This document shows positions 35,705 to 44,496 of a DNA stretch of 56,180 nucleotides, in pieces. The notes under the pieces are model-generated. The model did no database searches, was not told the DNA's origin, and saw only the letters and a list, made by a program, of their open reading frames with translations. The first letter of the stretch is position 1. Each line of letters starts with the position of its first letter. The position numbers and the translations under genes were made by a program. Origin of the DNA: Candidatus Sumerlaeaceae bacterium (GTDB lineage Bacteria; Sumerlaeota; Sumerlaeia; Sumerlaeales; Sumerlaeaceae); assembly GCA_026418615.1 (NCBI GenBank), contig JAOAAY010000020.1, positions 1 through 56,180 of the forward strand, given 5' to 3'.

Positions 35705-37762
35705 ATGCACCAACTGCGCAAGTGCCTCGGGGTGGATTTAGGCACCTCGTCGGTCAAGATAGCAGAGGTCTCGCTTGAGAAGTCGGGCGTCCGTGTGACG
35801 CGCATGCTCAGCCGTGCGGTCGATTTGCCTCCGGGGCCGATGGATGCCACACGGCAGTCGGCCGTGATTCAATGTGTGCGCGATCTGCTGAAGGAAAACA
35901 AAATCACAACCAAACAGGCCGTGTTCTGCCTGCCCGGCCAATCGGTGTTCATCCGTCAGATTATTGTGCCGAGGACTTCGGAGGAGCGGCTGCGCCGCAT
36001 TGTGGCGTACGAGGCGAAACAGCAGATTCCCTTCGCGCTCGAGAACTCCATCATGGAGTACCAAGTGTTCGACTTGGGCAACCCCAACGAGGTTAAGGTG
36101 CTGCTGGCGGCCGCAAAACTCGACACGGTCAACGAGTTCATGAAGTTCATCGAGAAAACCGGCCTGACGCCGGTGGCCGTGTCGGTCAGTTCGATGGCGC
36201 TGTTTAACTTCCATGTGTTCGACGCTGCCGGTTACGAGGCCTTGTTAGCGGAGTTACAACCGGGGCGCGCCGCCAAGAAAGCCCCCACCCGGGTGACAGG
36301 CGCGGAGGTTGAAGCCGAGGCAGCGGCGGGCGCGCCAGCGGGCGCACCCGCAAAAAAGGGTTTTGCTTTCAACCTGCCCAAATTTGACTTGTCCGCTTTG
36401 CTGGGCAAGAAGAAGCCGGCGGCCGTGGTGGATGCGGCCGGAGGCGGCGACGGCGGGCCAGAACCGCGGGAACTGGGTGATGATTACTTCGGCGAAGACG
36501 AGGGATTAGAGGAAATAAAAGCGTTTGTTGGCATCGGCGCGTCGGCCTTCGACCTCGTCATCGCACGCTTCGGCAAACATAAGGTGGTTGGGTTCCCCCG
36601 CAGCGTGCCGTGGGGCAGCAACGATCTCAACCGGTCGCTTCAAGAGAAACTCGGGCTTCCGTCGGTGGAGGAGGCCGAGGCTGTCAAACGCGAGCGCGCC
36701 ATGGTCATCCTGCCCGGCCGGGAAGATGAAATCGAGGCGCTCGGTGCCGACCCGGATGCGTCGGAGTTTGCTACCTCGTGGGCGGACCGGCTTGTCCTCG
36801 ATCTGCGCAAATCGTTCGATTACTACATCTCGCAGCCTGACGGCATGGCGGTAGATTCGATCGTGCTGACGGGCGGCGGTGCCCAATTGCGTAATTTGCC
36901 GGAGTACATCGAGGAGAAACTTGGCATCCCGGTCACGGTAAAGACCCAACTGGAAACAAAGTCCTTGTCGCTGCCGCCGGCCAGCACGGACCTGTTACTG
37001 TCGGGATTTGTCAACGCCACGGGACTCGCGCTGACTGGGCTGGGGCTGGGGCGCGTGAGTGTGGATTTTTTGCCGCCCGAGCAAAAGACCATCCGGGAAT
37101 TCAAACGCAAAAATGTCGAACTCGGACTGCTCGTAGGCGCGATTGTAGCCATGCTGGCCATCAGCACTCAAGTCGGCCAAGCGGACATTGAAAACAAGCG
37201 CGCCTTCCTCGACCGCGAGAGCGGAACGATTCAGCGGGCCAACCAAGTCCGTGCCGAATTGGAGAAGGCCAAACAAGAGCGTCAGGCGGTTAGCGACCGG
37301 ATCACCTTGCTGTCGAAGGTCATGGGCGACCGGGCGTTTTGGTTGGAGTTCCTTGGGGTGTTGCAGGCCGCCAAGCCGGCCGACATCGTCATCCGAAGTC
37401 TTACCATGCGGCCCGACGGCACAGTGGACTTGATCGGCGAAACCAAAGTGCTCGGCTCCATCTCAACATTTCAAGAAAACCTGATTAAAGAGAAAAAATG
37501 GATTGACGGCAAGCCGGAATTGTCGTCACCGCGCCGGCAGTTTTCGCCTCTCATTAACGAGGAGGTCTTCGCATTCCGGATGACCATGAAGGCTCGCGGC
37601 AAGGTAACGCGGCTGGCCGAGGCCCGTCAGACCCTGTTGCCCGGCCTGACAGCGCCGACGCCGGCGCCTACCGCTGCCCCGATGCCGGGAATGGTTCCGG
37701 GGGGTATGCCGCCCGGCGGCGTACCGCCGGGTGGTCCTGGCGCGGCGATGTTGGGTTTGTAA
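35705..37762 (+). CDS. PilM-PilN fusion protein (pilus assembly, inner membrane)
   Basis: Residues 1-440 form a PilM-type actin/FtsA-like ATPase: phosphate loop LGVDLGTSSVKIAEV, and nucleotide site IVLTGGGAQLRNLPEYIEEK. It is interrupted at about 180-260 by a low-complexity insert rich in Ala, Lys and Gly. Residues 460-620 fit PilN: a short cytoplasmic motif VSVDFLPPEQK, one transmembrane helix (LGLLVGAIVAMLAISTQVG), a coiled coil (AELEKAKQERQAVSDRITLL) and an extracytoplasmic domain. The last 40 residues are Pro/Gly/Met rich (PGMVPGGMPPGGVPPGGPG). In classic pili PilM and PilN are separate and bind through the PilN VDFLP-type motif; here they are one chain. The membrane-TPR gene starts 12 bases later. 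Confidence 0.85.
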   Translation: MHQLRKCLGVDLGTSSVKIAEVSLEKSGVRVTRMLSRAVDLPPGPMDATRQSAVIQCVRDLLKENKITTKQAVFCLPGQSVFIRQIIVPRTSEERLRRIVAYEAKQQIPFALENSIMEYQVFDLGNPNEVKVLLAAAKLDTVNEFMKFIEKTGLTPVAVSVSSMALFNFHVFDAAGYEALLAELQPGRAAKKAPTRVTGAEVEAEAAAGAPAGAPAKKGFAFNLPKFDLSALLGKKKPAAVVDAAGGGDGGPEPRELGDDYFGEDEGLEEIKAFVGIGASAFDLVIARFGKHKVVGFPRSVPWGSNDLNRSLQEKLGLPSVEEAEAVKRERAMVILPGREDEIEALGADPDASEFATSWADRLVLDLRKSFDYYISQPDGMAVDSIVLTGGGAQLRNLPEYIEEKLGIPVTVKTQLETKSLSLPPASTDLLLSGFVNATGLALTGLGLGRVSVDFLPPEQKTIREFKRKNVELGLLVGAIVAMLAISTQVGQADIENKRAFLDRESGTIQRANQVRAELEKAKQERQAVSDRITLLSKVMGDRAFWLEFLGVLQAAKPADIVIRSLTMRPDGTVDLIGETKVLGSISTFQENLIKEKKWIDGKPELSSPRRQFSPLINEEVFAFRMTMKARGKVTRLAEARQTLLPGLTAPTPAPTAAPMPGMVPGGMPPGGVPPGGPGAAMLGL

Positions 37763-37774
37763 TGGAAGGGTGAC

Positions 37775-38266
37775 ATGAGCGACCAGTCTGAAAAGATCTT
37801 CAAATTGCTCAAGCAGCATGCCGATCGGATCGTGGTCGGTCTCATGTGGGGCTTTGTGGCGTTGCTCGCCTGGCTGTTCGTTTCCGAGCGATCAGGGGGG
37901 CCGGAAACATTCGTTCCCCCACCGCCGGCCAAAATCGAGGACGCGGTCGCCGCGAATCCGCGGTTGTCGGTTTACGAGGCGCTGACCACGACCAGCGACA
38001 TCTCTCAGTTCCCGGAAATCGCGGCGGTGCGGACCTTCAACATGTTCGACTACAAGAGCGTCAAAGACCGCGAGGCTATCGAGCGCGAGGCTAACCAGTT
38101 GTATTCGCAGGCTGAAGCCGCTGCTGCGAAGGGCAGTTCAGCCGAGGCCATTGGCCTGTTGCGCCGGTGTCTGCAACAGTTCCCGACGCATCAGAAGGCG
38201 CGGGAACTGCTACAGAAACTTGAGGGAGGTGGAGGAGCGTCACCGGCACCGGCCGCTCCGAGTTAA
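37775..38266 (+). CDS. Bitopic membrane protein with TPR-like tail, pilus cluster
   Basis: A 163-residue protein with a cytoplasmic start, one transmembrane helix (IVVGLMWGFVALLAWLFV), a proline linker (FVPPPPAKI), and a C-terminal TPR-like pair (QLYSQAEAAAAKGSSAEAIG, CLQQFPTHQKARELLQKLEG). GGAAGGGTGAC precedes the start, and the gene lies between pilMN and the secretin. It occupies the place where a PilO or PilP gene normally stands but matches neither clearly. A role linking the inner-membrane complex to the secretin is likely from position only. Confidence 0.75.
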   Translation: MSDQSEKIFKLLKQHADRIVVGLMWGFVALLAWLFVSERSGGPETFVPPPPAKIEDAVAANPRLSVYEALTTTSDISQFPEIAAVRTFNMFDYKSVKDREAIEREANQLYSQAEAAAAKGSSAEAIGLLRRCLQQFPTHQKARELLQKLEGGGGASPAPAAPS

Positions 38267-38334
38267 AAATATGGAGTTTATAGACTTGCAACACGCATTC
38301 CGTAGGGCAGTTTTTGGTTGCTTTTGGAATCCGC

Positions 38335-38366
38335 ATGTTCGGTGATGGCCGCCAATTGCCGAACAT
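38335..38366. repeat. Inverted repeat upstream of the secretin gene
   Basis: ATGTTCGG (38335-38342) and CCGAACAT (38359-38366) are perfect 8-bp inverted arms around a 16-base loop. No T run follows, so it is not a typical terminator. It lies 137 bases before the secretin start and could be an operator, attenuator or RNA-stabilising structure. Confidence 0.45.
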
Positions 38367-38502
38367 TATAGCGTCCTCATTCCATGCTGGTTATACGCTC
38401 GTAGTACGCTGACGCTGGCGGCCTGAGGTAGGTTTGCTTGAGGTTGAAAACAATACGCTGGGTTAGACACGGATCGCCAACTGGAAAAAGGGTCGGAGCC
38501 TG

Positions 38503-41500
38503 ATGCCGTCGGATACATATGGTCGCTTGGTTGCTACTCTCCTAGTGCTGAGTATGCTGGGGTTGTCGGCAAGTGCCGAACAGAGCCCGGGCAGCGCGGA
38601 GAAAACAAAGTCCGTCGAGTTGTCTCGCGGGGAGCGCGTTTCCCGTCTTCTCGTTGAGGGGCACCGCGCGTTTCGCGAGGGAAATTTCGCCCTCGCGCAA
38701 TCGCGATTTGAGGAAGCGTTGACGATTGATGACCGGAACGCCGAGGCCCGCCGGTTCTTAGGGCAAATCGAGCAAAAGCGCGGTGTGAGCCAACTGGCGC
38801 CTGCCGCCGGCGGCCTTGTCAGTGCTGCAAGCACCACGAGCCTGCGACCGGTGACTTCGCGCGAGGTGGCGGCGCCGGAACAGGCGTCATCCGCAGCCAC
38901 CGCCGAGGCTGACGCTCCTACCGTTGTGGAAAGTACTGCCCAGGCCGATGCGGCCGAGGCCCAGAAACTGTCGAAGAGTGACAAGCCCGAACCCAAGCCC
39001 GAGGCAGAGGCTCCTAAGGCTGCTGCGCCTGCGGTTGCTGCGGCACCTGCCACTCAGCCGGCCGGCGGGGTAGCCGCCGAGGCTGCTAAAACCAAAGACC
39101 CCAAGCCCGCAACTCCGAAAGTCGTCAAGCGGGCCCCGATTGCGCCGGCTGGAGGCGACATCCTGCCCGACTTGGCGGAATCCACCAAGGCTGCCATGAA
39201 AAAGGTTGAAGAACTGGCCGCCGCCGCGAACGCTGCGCCTGTCACCAAACCTGCGTCGGCATCATCGGTTCCGGAGACCGGCAAACAGGCGGCGGATGTG
39301 TCAGCATCGGAATCGAAAGGTGCAAAATCCTCCGACTCAGGCTCGTCGGTGGACGCCAAGTCTGGTGACAAGACTCAACCCGCAGCCTCGCAAAAAACCG
39401 AAGCCAAGCAGGTTGCTAAGAATTCTGGAGAGACCGCCAAGAAGTCAGCCGAACCAAAAGCGGAAACCAAAAAAGAACCGAAGCAAGTGGCCAAGGCTGA
39501 GACTCCCGCGCCGAAAGAGGAGGTCAAGACGGCCGCCAAACCCGAGACGAAGCCCCGCAATCCGATTGTCGAGGCTGATACACTGTTCCGTCAGGCGCAA
39601 AAGGAACTGGCCGACGGGCGACGCGATCAGGCTCTTGCCACCGTACGCCGGGCTCTGGATCTTGATCCGCTCAATGTGGAGGCCAAGGCTCTGGCCGAGG
39701 AACTGAGCCGCCCGGCTGCGAAAATGAAGACTGCCGCCAGCAAGAGCGCGGCAACTGCTTCGCCCCAGAGTGGCGATGTTGTGCTTGCCGCGCTCGACGA
39801 CCAAAAACCCGCTCGCGGAGGCGCAGCGCCAGAGCCTGCGTCTGGCGCCGGGAGCGCCAAGGTCGGAGAATCGAAGCCGGCGGAGGCTAAGCCTGCCGAT
39901 GCTAAGCCGGCAGACGCGGTACCGGTCACCCCACCGCCCCCTGCCCCGCGCACGACCCGTCGGGCTGCTGGCAAGGCCACTTCATCTGGTGAGGCGGAAG
40001 CAGCGTTTCAGAAGGGGCTCGTGGCCTATGAGAGCGGCCGGCTCGATGTGGCCGTGCAATGGTGGAACTACGCCCTCACGCTTCAACCGGGGCATCAACG
40101 GGCCATTGACTATCTGACCATGACCCGCGCCGACTACGACGCGTGGGTGCAGCAGCACCAGTACAATGCCATTGAATTGCAGAAAGAGGCCGATTCGAGC
40201 GGCAAACTGGCCAGCCCCATCACTTACGACACGGCCGGGCAAAAATCCATCGTCGAGTTCCTGAGCGCGGTCTCGCTCATCACAGATGTCAGCTTTTATG
40301 TGACGGACGGTGTTGATCCGGAAATCCGGGTCACGGCCAAGTTTGATCAGACGCCCCTTGCGGATGCGTTGGACATCGTCCTTCTGCCAATCGGTCTCAA
40401 ATGGACTCGGTCAGGCGATGTTGTGACCGTGACGCCCGACCTGCGCACAAAATTCTTTAACCTGTCGCCGGATCAGGTTTCGCGTCTCAAGACGGTTCTC
40501 GAGACCAAGACCCTGCAGCGGCTGCTTTATGGCCCTGAAGGCGTTCCCCCCATGCGCAACACGGAACTGCTTCTCGACGACCGTCAGAACACACTCATCG
40601 TGACGGATTCTCAGGAAAACATCAACAAGGTCGAGGCCTTCCTTAAGGACATGCAGGTCGCCGGCCCGCCGGCTCTCGTCTACCGCAGTTGGAAGATCAA
40701 GCCGGAGGAGGGCAATAAGATCAAGGCGCTGGTTGAGGCTGTGATCCGGGTTCAGAGCGATGCCCCCTACGATCTTGAGCGCAAGGTCGTGGTAGACGGT
40801 GAAGACCTCATTGTGAAAGACACCGCCGAAAACATCGCCCGTATCGAAGAACTGCTGCTCGACAAGAATTTCATTAAAAAGTTAGAAACTCAGACCCTCA
40901 AGGTTGCCACCTTCAATTTGACGCCGAGAACGCCTCTCTCGGAAAACCTCGAGCAGACCCGTGACCTTGCCCAAAACATCGTCACCGTCGTGAAGACGAT
41001 CCTGTACTCGCAGAGCACAGAGAGCGCTGCGGCGGCGGAGGGAAGGCGGTACTGGTATGATCCGAATACGCTTCAACTGACCATCACCGACTACCCGGAG
41101 AATCTTCAGGTGGTCAGCGATTATATCCGGTCCCTGCCGATCTTCGAGCAGAAGTTGAAGTCGGAGATCGTATTCCTGAAGCACCAGACTGCGGAAGACT
41201 TGGCCAACCTTATTCGCCAAGTTCTCGGTTTGGAGGAAGCCGCCGGCACTGGAGCCCGGCAAACAGGTAACTCAGTTACTAAGACGCTGCGCGTCGAAGG
41301 CGAGTTAGCATTCCGCGATTTGCGGATTCGTGTGACACGCGTGAACGAAAACGACGCGGCTGACAAAAACGATGATAGCGTGGATTTGGTGGTTCGCACG
41401 CCGACCACGAGCGAGGACCGGACTATCGAAGAATTCCGGTCGGAGTTCATTGACGATTACGAAGTCAATGTCATTGAAGTGCGTCCGTCTGGAACGCCCG

Positions 41501-42627
41501 GTGAGGGCTCCGCACGGATTGAAGTGCGCTACAATCCTGCGGCAACAGGACTTACGGGTGGCGGCCTCAACCAAGGTGTTGCCGGTCCCGCGGGCGGCGC
41601 TGGAGCGGCGGGTGCGGTGACCGCCGTGGACCCGCTGACAGGGCTGCCCGTGGCTGAACCCACGCAAACGGCGGCGGAGACCGGACTTACCATTGATACG
41701 ATTTCGAATATGAACGCCTTGCTCATCCGCTATCAGGATCCCGGAGAATTGGCTCAAGTGAAGAGTTGGATCGAGCAACTCGATATCCCGGTCCTGCAGG
41801 TCAGCATCGAAACGAAACTGGTGGAGGTCAACGAGCGCCGGGCCAAGGAGTATCTGCCCGAGTTCAGCATTGCCAACTTGGGCCAAGGCGTCAGCCTTGC
41901 GGACAATGTTCTGAATTCCCGCTTCGCTCAGTATGCGGATGAATTCCGCGATCCGTTTGATCCTTTCCCAGAAGATCCTTTCAGCGGTGGCCTGCTGAAA
42001 GGAACGACGGTGCTGGACTTCACTTCCATCGGCGAGTCGCCCGTGAACTTCACGCTGCGCATGCTTGAGACCGAAGGTGTGCTCAATGTGGTGAACGGCC
42101 CGCTGGTGACTGTGGAAAACGGCGAGAACGCGAGTTTCCAGATCGAGAAGTTCTTCGGCGCGCTGCCCCAGTTGCAGGTGGGCGGTACGGGAACCTCCGG
42201 TCAGGGCTTCGTCCAGAGTCTGCAGCAAGTGGACTTCGAGGTGACCCCGCAAATCACTCAATTGGGTGAGATCCGGCTCGAAATCCAGAACCTCGTCCTG
42301 CAGGATTTCGGCAACGAGGGTGGCGTTGAGTCGGTCATTGATGTTGACGGTAACGGCGCAGGCGACCCGTACGAGCCAACAGCCATTGCCCGGTCACTCA
42401 CCTATGACCGTCGGCGCCGCAGTTTGGAGACGGTCGCCCGTGTCAAGGATGGCGGCACGATCGTGCTGGGTGGCTGGACTGGCGAACGCACGACTCAGAG
42501 CGACTCTGGCGTGCCGATCCTGAGGCAGATCCCATACATCGGCAAACTGTTCTTCAACCGTACCGCCGACCGGGTGGACAAGACAACGCTACTCATCTTC
42601 CTTACCTGCCACATCGTGAAGCCGTAA
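38503..42627 (+). CDS. Very large secretin with multiple TPR segments (PilQ/GspD family)
   Basis: A 1374-residue outer-membrane pore subunit. After a signal peptide there is a first TPR (AFREGNFALAQSRFEEALTI). About 250 residues rich in Ala, Lys, Pro and Ser follow, then a second TPR (RRDQALATVRRALDLDPLNV), another low-complexity stretch, and a third TPR (ESGRLDVAVQWWNYALTLQP). An N0/STN domain (KSIVEFLSAVSLITDVSFYV) and N1-type ring repeats lead to the secretin core: NFTLRMLETEGVLNVVNGPL, VKDGGTIVLGGWTGE and VPILRQIPYIGKLFF. Ordinary PilQ is about 700 residues, so this one is roughly double. GGGTCGGAG lies five bases before ATG 38503. A strong terminator follows, so it ends the operon. Confidence 0.93.
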   Translation: MPSDTYGRLVATLLVLSMLGLSASAEQSPGSAEKTKSVELSRGERVSRLLVEGHRAFREGNFALAQSRFEEALTIDDRNAEARRFLGQIEQKRGVSQLAPAAGGLVSAASTTSLRPVTSREVAAPEQASSAATAEADAPTVVESTAQADAAEAQKLSKSDKPEPKPEAEAPKAAAPAVAAAPATQPAGGVAAEAAKTKDPKPATPKVVKRAPIAPAGGDILPDLAESTKAAMKKVEELAAAANAAPVTKPASASSVPETGKQAADVSASESKGAKSSDSGSSVDAKSGDKTQPAASQKTEAKQVAKNSGETAKKSAEPKAETKKEPKQVAKAETPAPKEEVKTAAKPETKPRNPIVEADTLFRQAQKELADGRRDQALATVRRALDLDPLNVEAKALAEELSRPAAKMKTAASKSAATASPQSGDVVLAALDDQKPARGGAAPEPASGAGSAKVGESKPAEAKPADAKPADAVPVTPPPPAPRTTRRAAGKATSSGEAEAAFQKGLVAYESGRLDVAVQWWNYALTLQPGHQRAIDYLTMTRADYDAWVQQHQYNAIELQKEADSSGKLASPITYDTAGQKSIVEFLSAVSLITDVSFYVTDGVDPEIRVTAKFDQTPLADALDIVLLPIGLKWTRSGDVVTVTPDLRTKFFNLSPDQVSRLKTVLETKTLQRLLYGPEGVPPMRNTELLLDDRQNTLIVTDSQENINKVEAFLKDMQVAGPPALVYRSWKIKPEEGNKIKALVEAVIRVQSDAPYDLERKVVVDGEDLIVKDTAENIARIEELLLDKNFIKKLETQTLKVATFNLTPRTPLSENLEQTRDLAQNIVTVVKTILYSQSTESAAAAEGRRYWYDPNTLQLTITDYPENLQVVSDYIRSLPIFEQKLKSEIVFLKHQTAEDLANLIRQVLGLEEAAGTGARQTGNSVTKTLRVEGELAFRDLRIRVTRVNENDAADKNDDSVDLVVRTPTTSEDRTIEEFRSEFIDDYEVNVIEVRPSGTPGEGSARIEVRYNPAATGLTGGGLNQGVAGPAGGAGAAGAVTAVDPLTGLPVAEPTQTAAETGLTIDTISNMNALLIRYQDPGELAQVKSWIEQLDIPVLQVSIETKLVEVNERRAKEYLPEFSIANLGQGVSLADNVLNSRFAQYADEFRDPFDPFPEDPFSGGLLKGTTVLDFTSIGESPVNFTLRMLETEGVLNVVNGPLVTVENGENASFQIEKFFGALPQLQVGGTGTSGQGFVQSLQQVDFEVTPQITQLGEIRLEIQNLVLQDFGNEGGVESVIDVDGNGAGDPYEPTAIARSLTYDRRRRSLETVARVKDGGTIVLGGWTGERTTQSDSGVPILRQIPYIGKLFFNRTADRVDKTTLLIFLTCHIVKP

Positions 42628-42651
42628 GGGCAGGCGGCAGACGCTCAGTTC

Positions 42652-42691
42652 GACCGCCCGTGACGGCCGGAAGCCGTCCGGGCGGTCTTTT
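42652..42691 (+). terminator. Intrinsic terminator after the secretin gene
   Basis: Arms GACCGCCCG (42652-42660) and CGGGCGGTC (42679-42687) enclose an inner stem GACGGC-CGGAA-GCCGTC (42662-42678). This gives an almost unbroken 15-bp GC stem followed by TTTTCATTT. On the opposite strand no T run follows, so it acts only on plus-strand transcription. Confidence 0.85.
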
Positions 42692-42713
42692 CATTTACCG
42701 AGATGCGATCCCG

Positions 42714-44495
42714 TCAGGCGCCCTTGTGCTTGCGAATCGCCGCCATGCGCTGCAGGAAGCGCGGCAAGGGCAGGCAGTTTACGATGTCATGCTTGGTGAG
42801 CCAGCCCTTGCGGGCGATCCAGATGCCGAGTTGGATATTGGACAAACCTTCGACACTGTGTGCATCGGGGTTCACCGCAAACAGCACGCCGAGTTCCTTG
42901 GCGCGTCGGCAGAGGCGCCAATCCAAGTCGAGTCGGTGCGGATCACAGTTGATCTCGATAATGGTTCGGCACTCGGCCGCCCGGCGAAACACCTGCTCGT
43001 AATCCAATTCGTAGCCCTCGCGCCCAAGCAGGATACGGCCGCTGATATGGCCAAGGATCGAGGTGTACGGGTTTTCAATCGCCCTGAGCAGACGATTGGT
43101 CATCTCTGCGCCCGTCATGTTAAACCGGCTATGAATGGAGGCCACCACGAGATCCATGCTGGCCAGAATTTCATTCGGATAATCGAGCGAACCGTCCGGC
43201 AGCACATCACACTCGCAACTTTTGAGCACACGGATCCCGCCAAGGGCCGGGTCGGCGTTCAGGGCCTCGATTTCGGCCTGCTGGCGGGCGATATCGCCCC
43301 GTTTCACCCCGCGCGCGTAGGCCGCGACCTCACTGTGATCGCATATAGCGATAAATTCCAAGCCGTGGATGTCCCGTGCGGCGAGTGCCATGTCACGAAT
43401 GGACGCCGTACCGTCGCTCCAAGTCGAGTGACAGTGGAGCACGCCCCGGTAGTCAGCCATGGTCACAAGTTCCGGCAAGGCCCCTTGTGCAGCAGCGTCG
43501 AGTTCCCCCATGCCCTCGCGCAACTCGGGCGGAATTTCAGCGAGGCTGAGCAGCCGGTAGAGTTCGCGTTCATCCTTAACCGGCAGCCGGTCGGCCTCGC
43601 GCGGCTCCTCCTTGGAATTTGGATCCACGCGGAACACGCCGTACTCGTTCACACGCAATCCGAGGCGTCGTGCCCGGCCGCGCAACTGCGTGTTGTGCTC
43701 CTTGCTACCCGTGAAATACTGCAGCGCAGCCGGGTACTCGACATCTCGCACGACGCGCAGGTCGGCCTGCATACCGTTTCTCAGGCGAATGCTCGTCTTG
43801 GTCGGGCCAGTGACGAGTACTTCGGCAGCGGATGGATGGTTGCGGAAAATCTCCATGACGGTCTCCGAGGACTCGGCGGCAGCCACAATGTCGATATCGC
43901 CAATGACTTCCTTGCGGCGGCGAAGGCTACCGGCTAGATCGGCCCTCAGGACGCCGGGGCAGGCTCTGACGGCCTCCAGCAGGGGAGTAGCGGCCGCCAA
44001 GGCCACGGGGAGCAACGCCTTTCCCGAGTGTTTGCGCACTTGCTCGGCGCCGGCCAGCAATTTTGCAGCCGTCTTTTCACCAAAACCTTTGAGCGCGGCA
44101 ACACGGCCGTCGCGGCAGGCTGCCTCGAGTTCCTCGAGGCTCTTAATGCCCAAATGATCGTATAGTGCGCGAAGTTTTTTAGGCCCAAGGTTCGGAACGC
44201 TCATGAGGTCGAAAATGCCCGGCGGCGTGTCGGCGCGCAGCCTTTCGTATTCCTCGACGCGGCCCGTGGTCACAGCCTCGCGGATGAACGCCCCGATCGA
44301 CTTGCCAATGCCCGGGATGCTCTCCAACCGGCCCGGCGCGGCGGCCAACATGTCCAAGGGCTCAGTGACTTGGGCAAGAGCCCTCGCGGCCGCCTCGAAA
44401 GCACGGGACTTGAACGGGTTGGCGCCATGAAACTCGAGTAGGGCCGCCATGCCGTCCAGTAGGGCGATGACGCCGGCCTTGTCCAACCCGCCCAT
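42714..44495 (-). CDS. polX: DNA polymerase X family protein with PHP domain
   Basis: A 593-residue bacterial PolX, a gap-filling repair polymerase with a C-terminal PHP nuclease. Helix-hairpin-helix segments lie at LESIPGIGKSIGAFIREA and VPNLGPKKLRALYDHLG. The polymerase metal site is GSLRRRKEVIGDIDIV with QADLRVV, and the thumb segment is YFTGSKEHNTQLR. The PHP domain shows LHCHSTWSDGT, ICDHSE, SIHSRFNM, LGHISGR and NPDAHS, so all metal ligands appear kept. ATG 44495 lies one base after the namZ stop, indicating a two-gene transcript. Confidence 0.95.
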   Translation of the reverse strand: MGGLDKAGVIALLDGMAALLEFHGANPFKSRAFEAAARALAQVTEPLDMLAAAPGRLESIPGIGKSIGAFIREAVTTGRVEEYERLRADTPPGIFDLMSVPNLGPKKLRALYDHLGIKSLEELEAACRDGRVAALKGFGEKTAAKLLAGAEQVRKHSGKALLPVALAAATPLLEAVRACPGVLRADLAGSLRRRKEVIGDIDIVAAAESSETVMEIFRNHPSAAEVLVTGPTKTSIRLRNGMQADLRVVRDVEYPAALQYFTGSKEHNTQLRGRARRLGLRVNEYGVFRVDPNSKEEPREADRLPVKDERELYRLLSLAEIPPELREGMGELDAAAQGALPELVTMADYRGVLHCHSTWSDGTASIRDMALAARDIHGLEFIAICDHSEVAAYARGVKRGDIARQQAEIEALNADPALGGIRVLKSCECDVLPDGSLDYPNEILASMDLVVASIHSRFNMTGAEMTNRLLRAIENPYTSILGHISGRILLGREGYELDYEQVFRRAAECRTIIEINCDPHRLDLDWRLCRRAKELGVLFAVNPDAHSVEGLSNIQLGIWIARKGWLTKHDIVNCLPLPRFLQRMAAIRKHKGA

Positions 44496-44496
44496 G

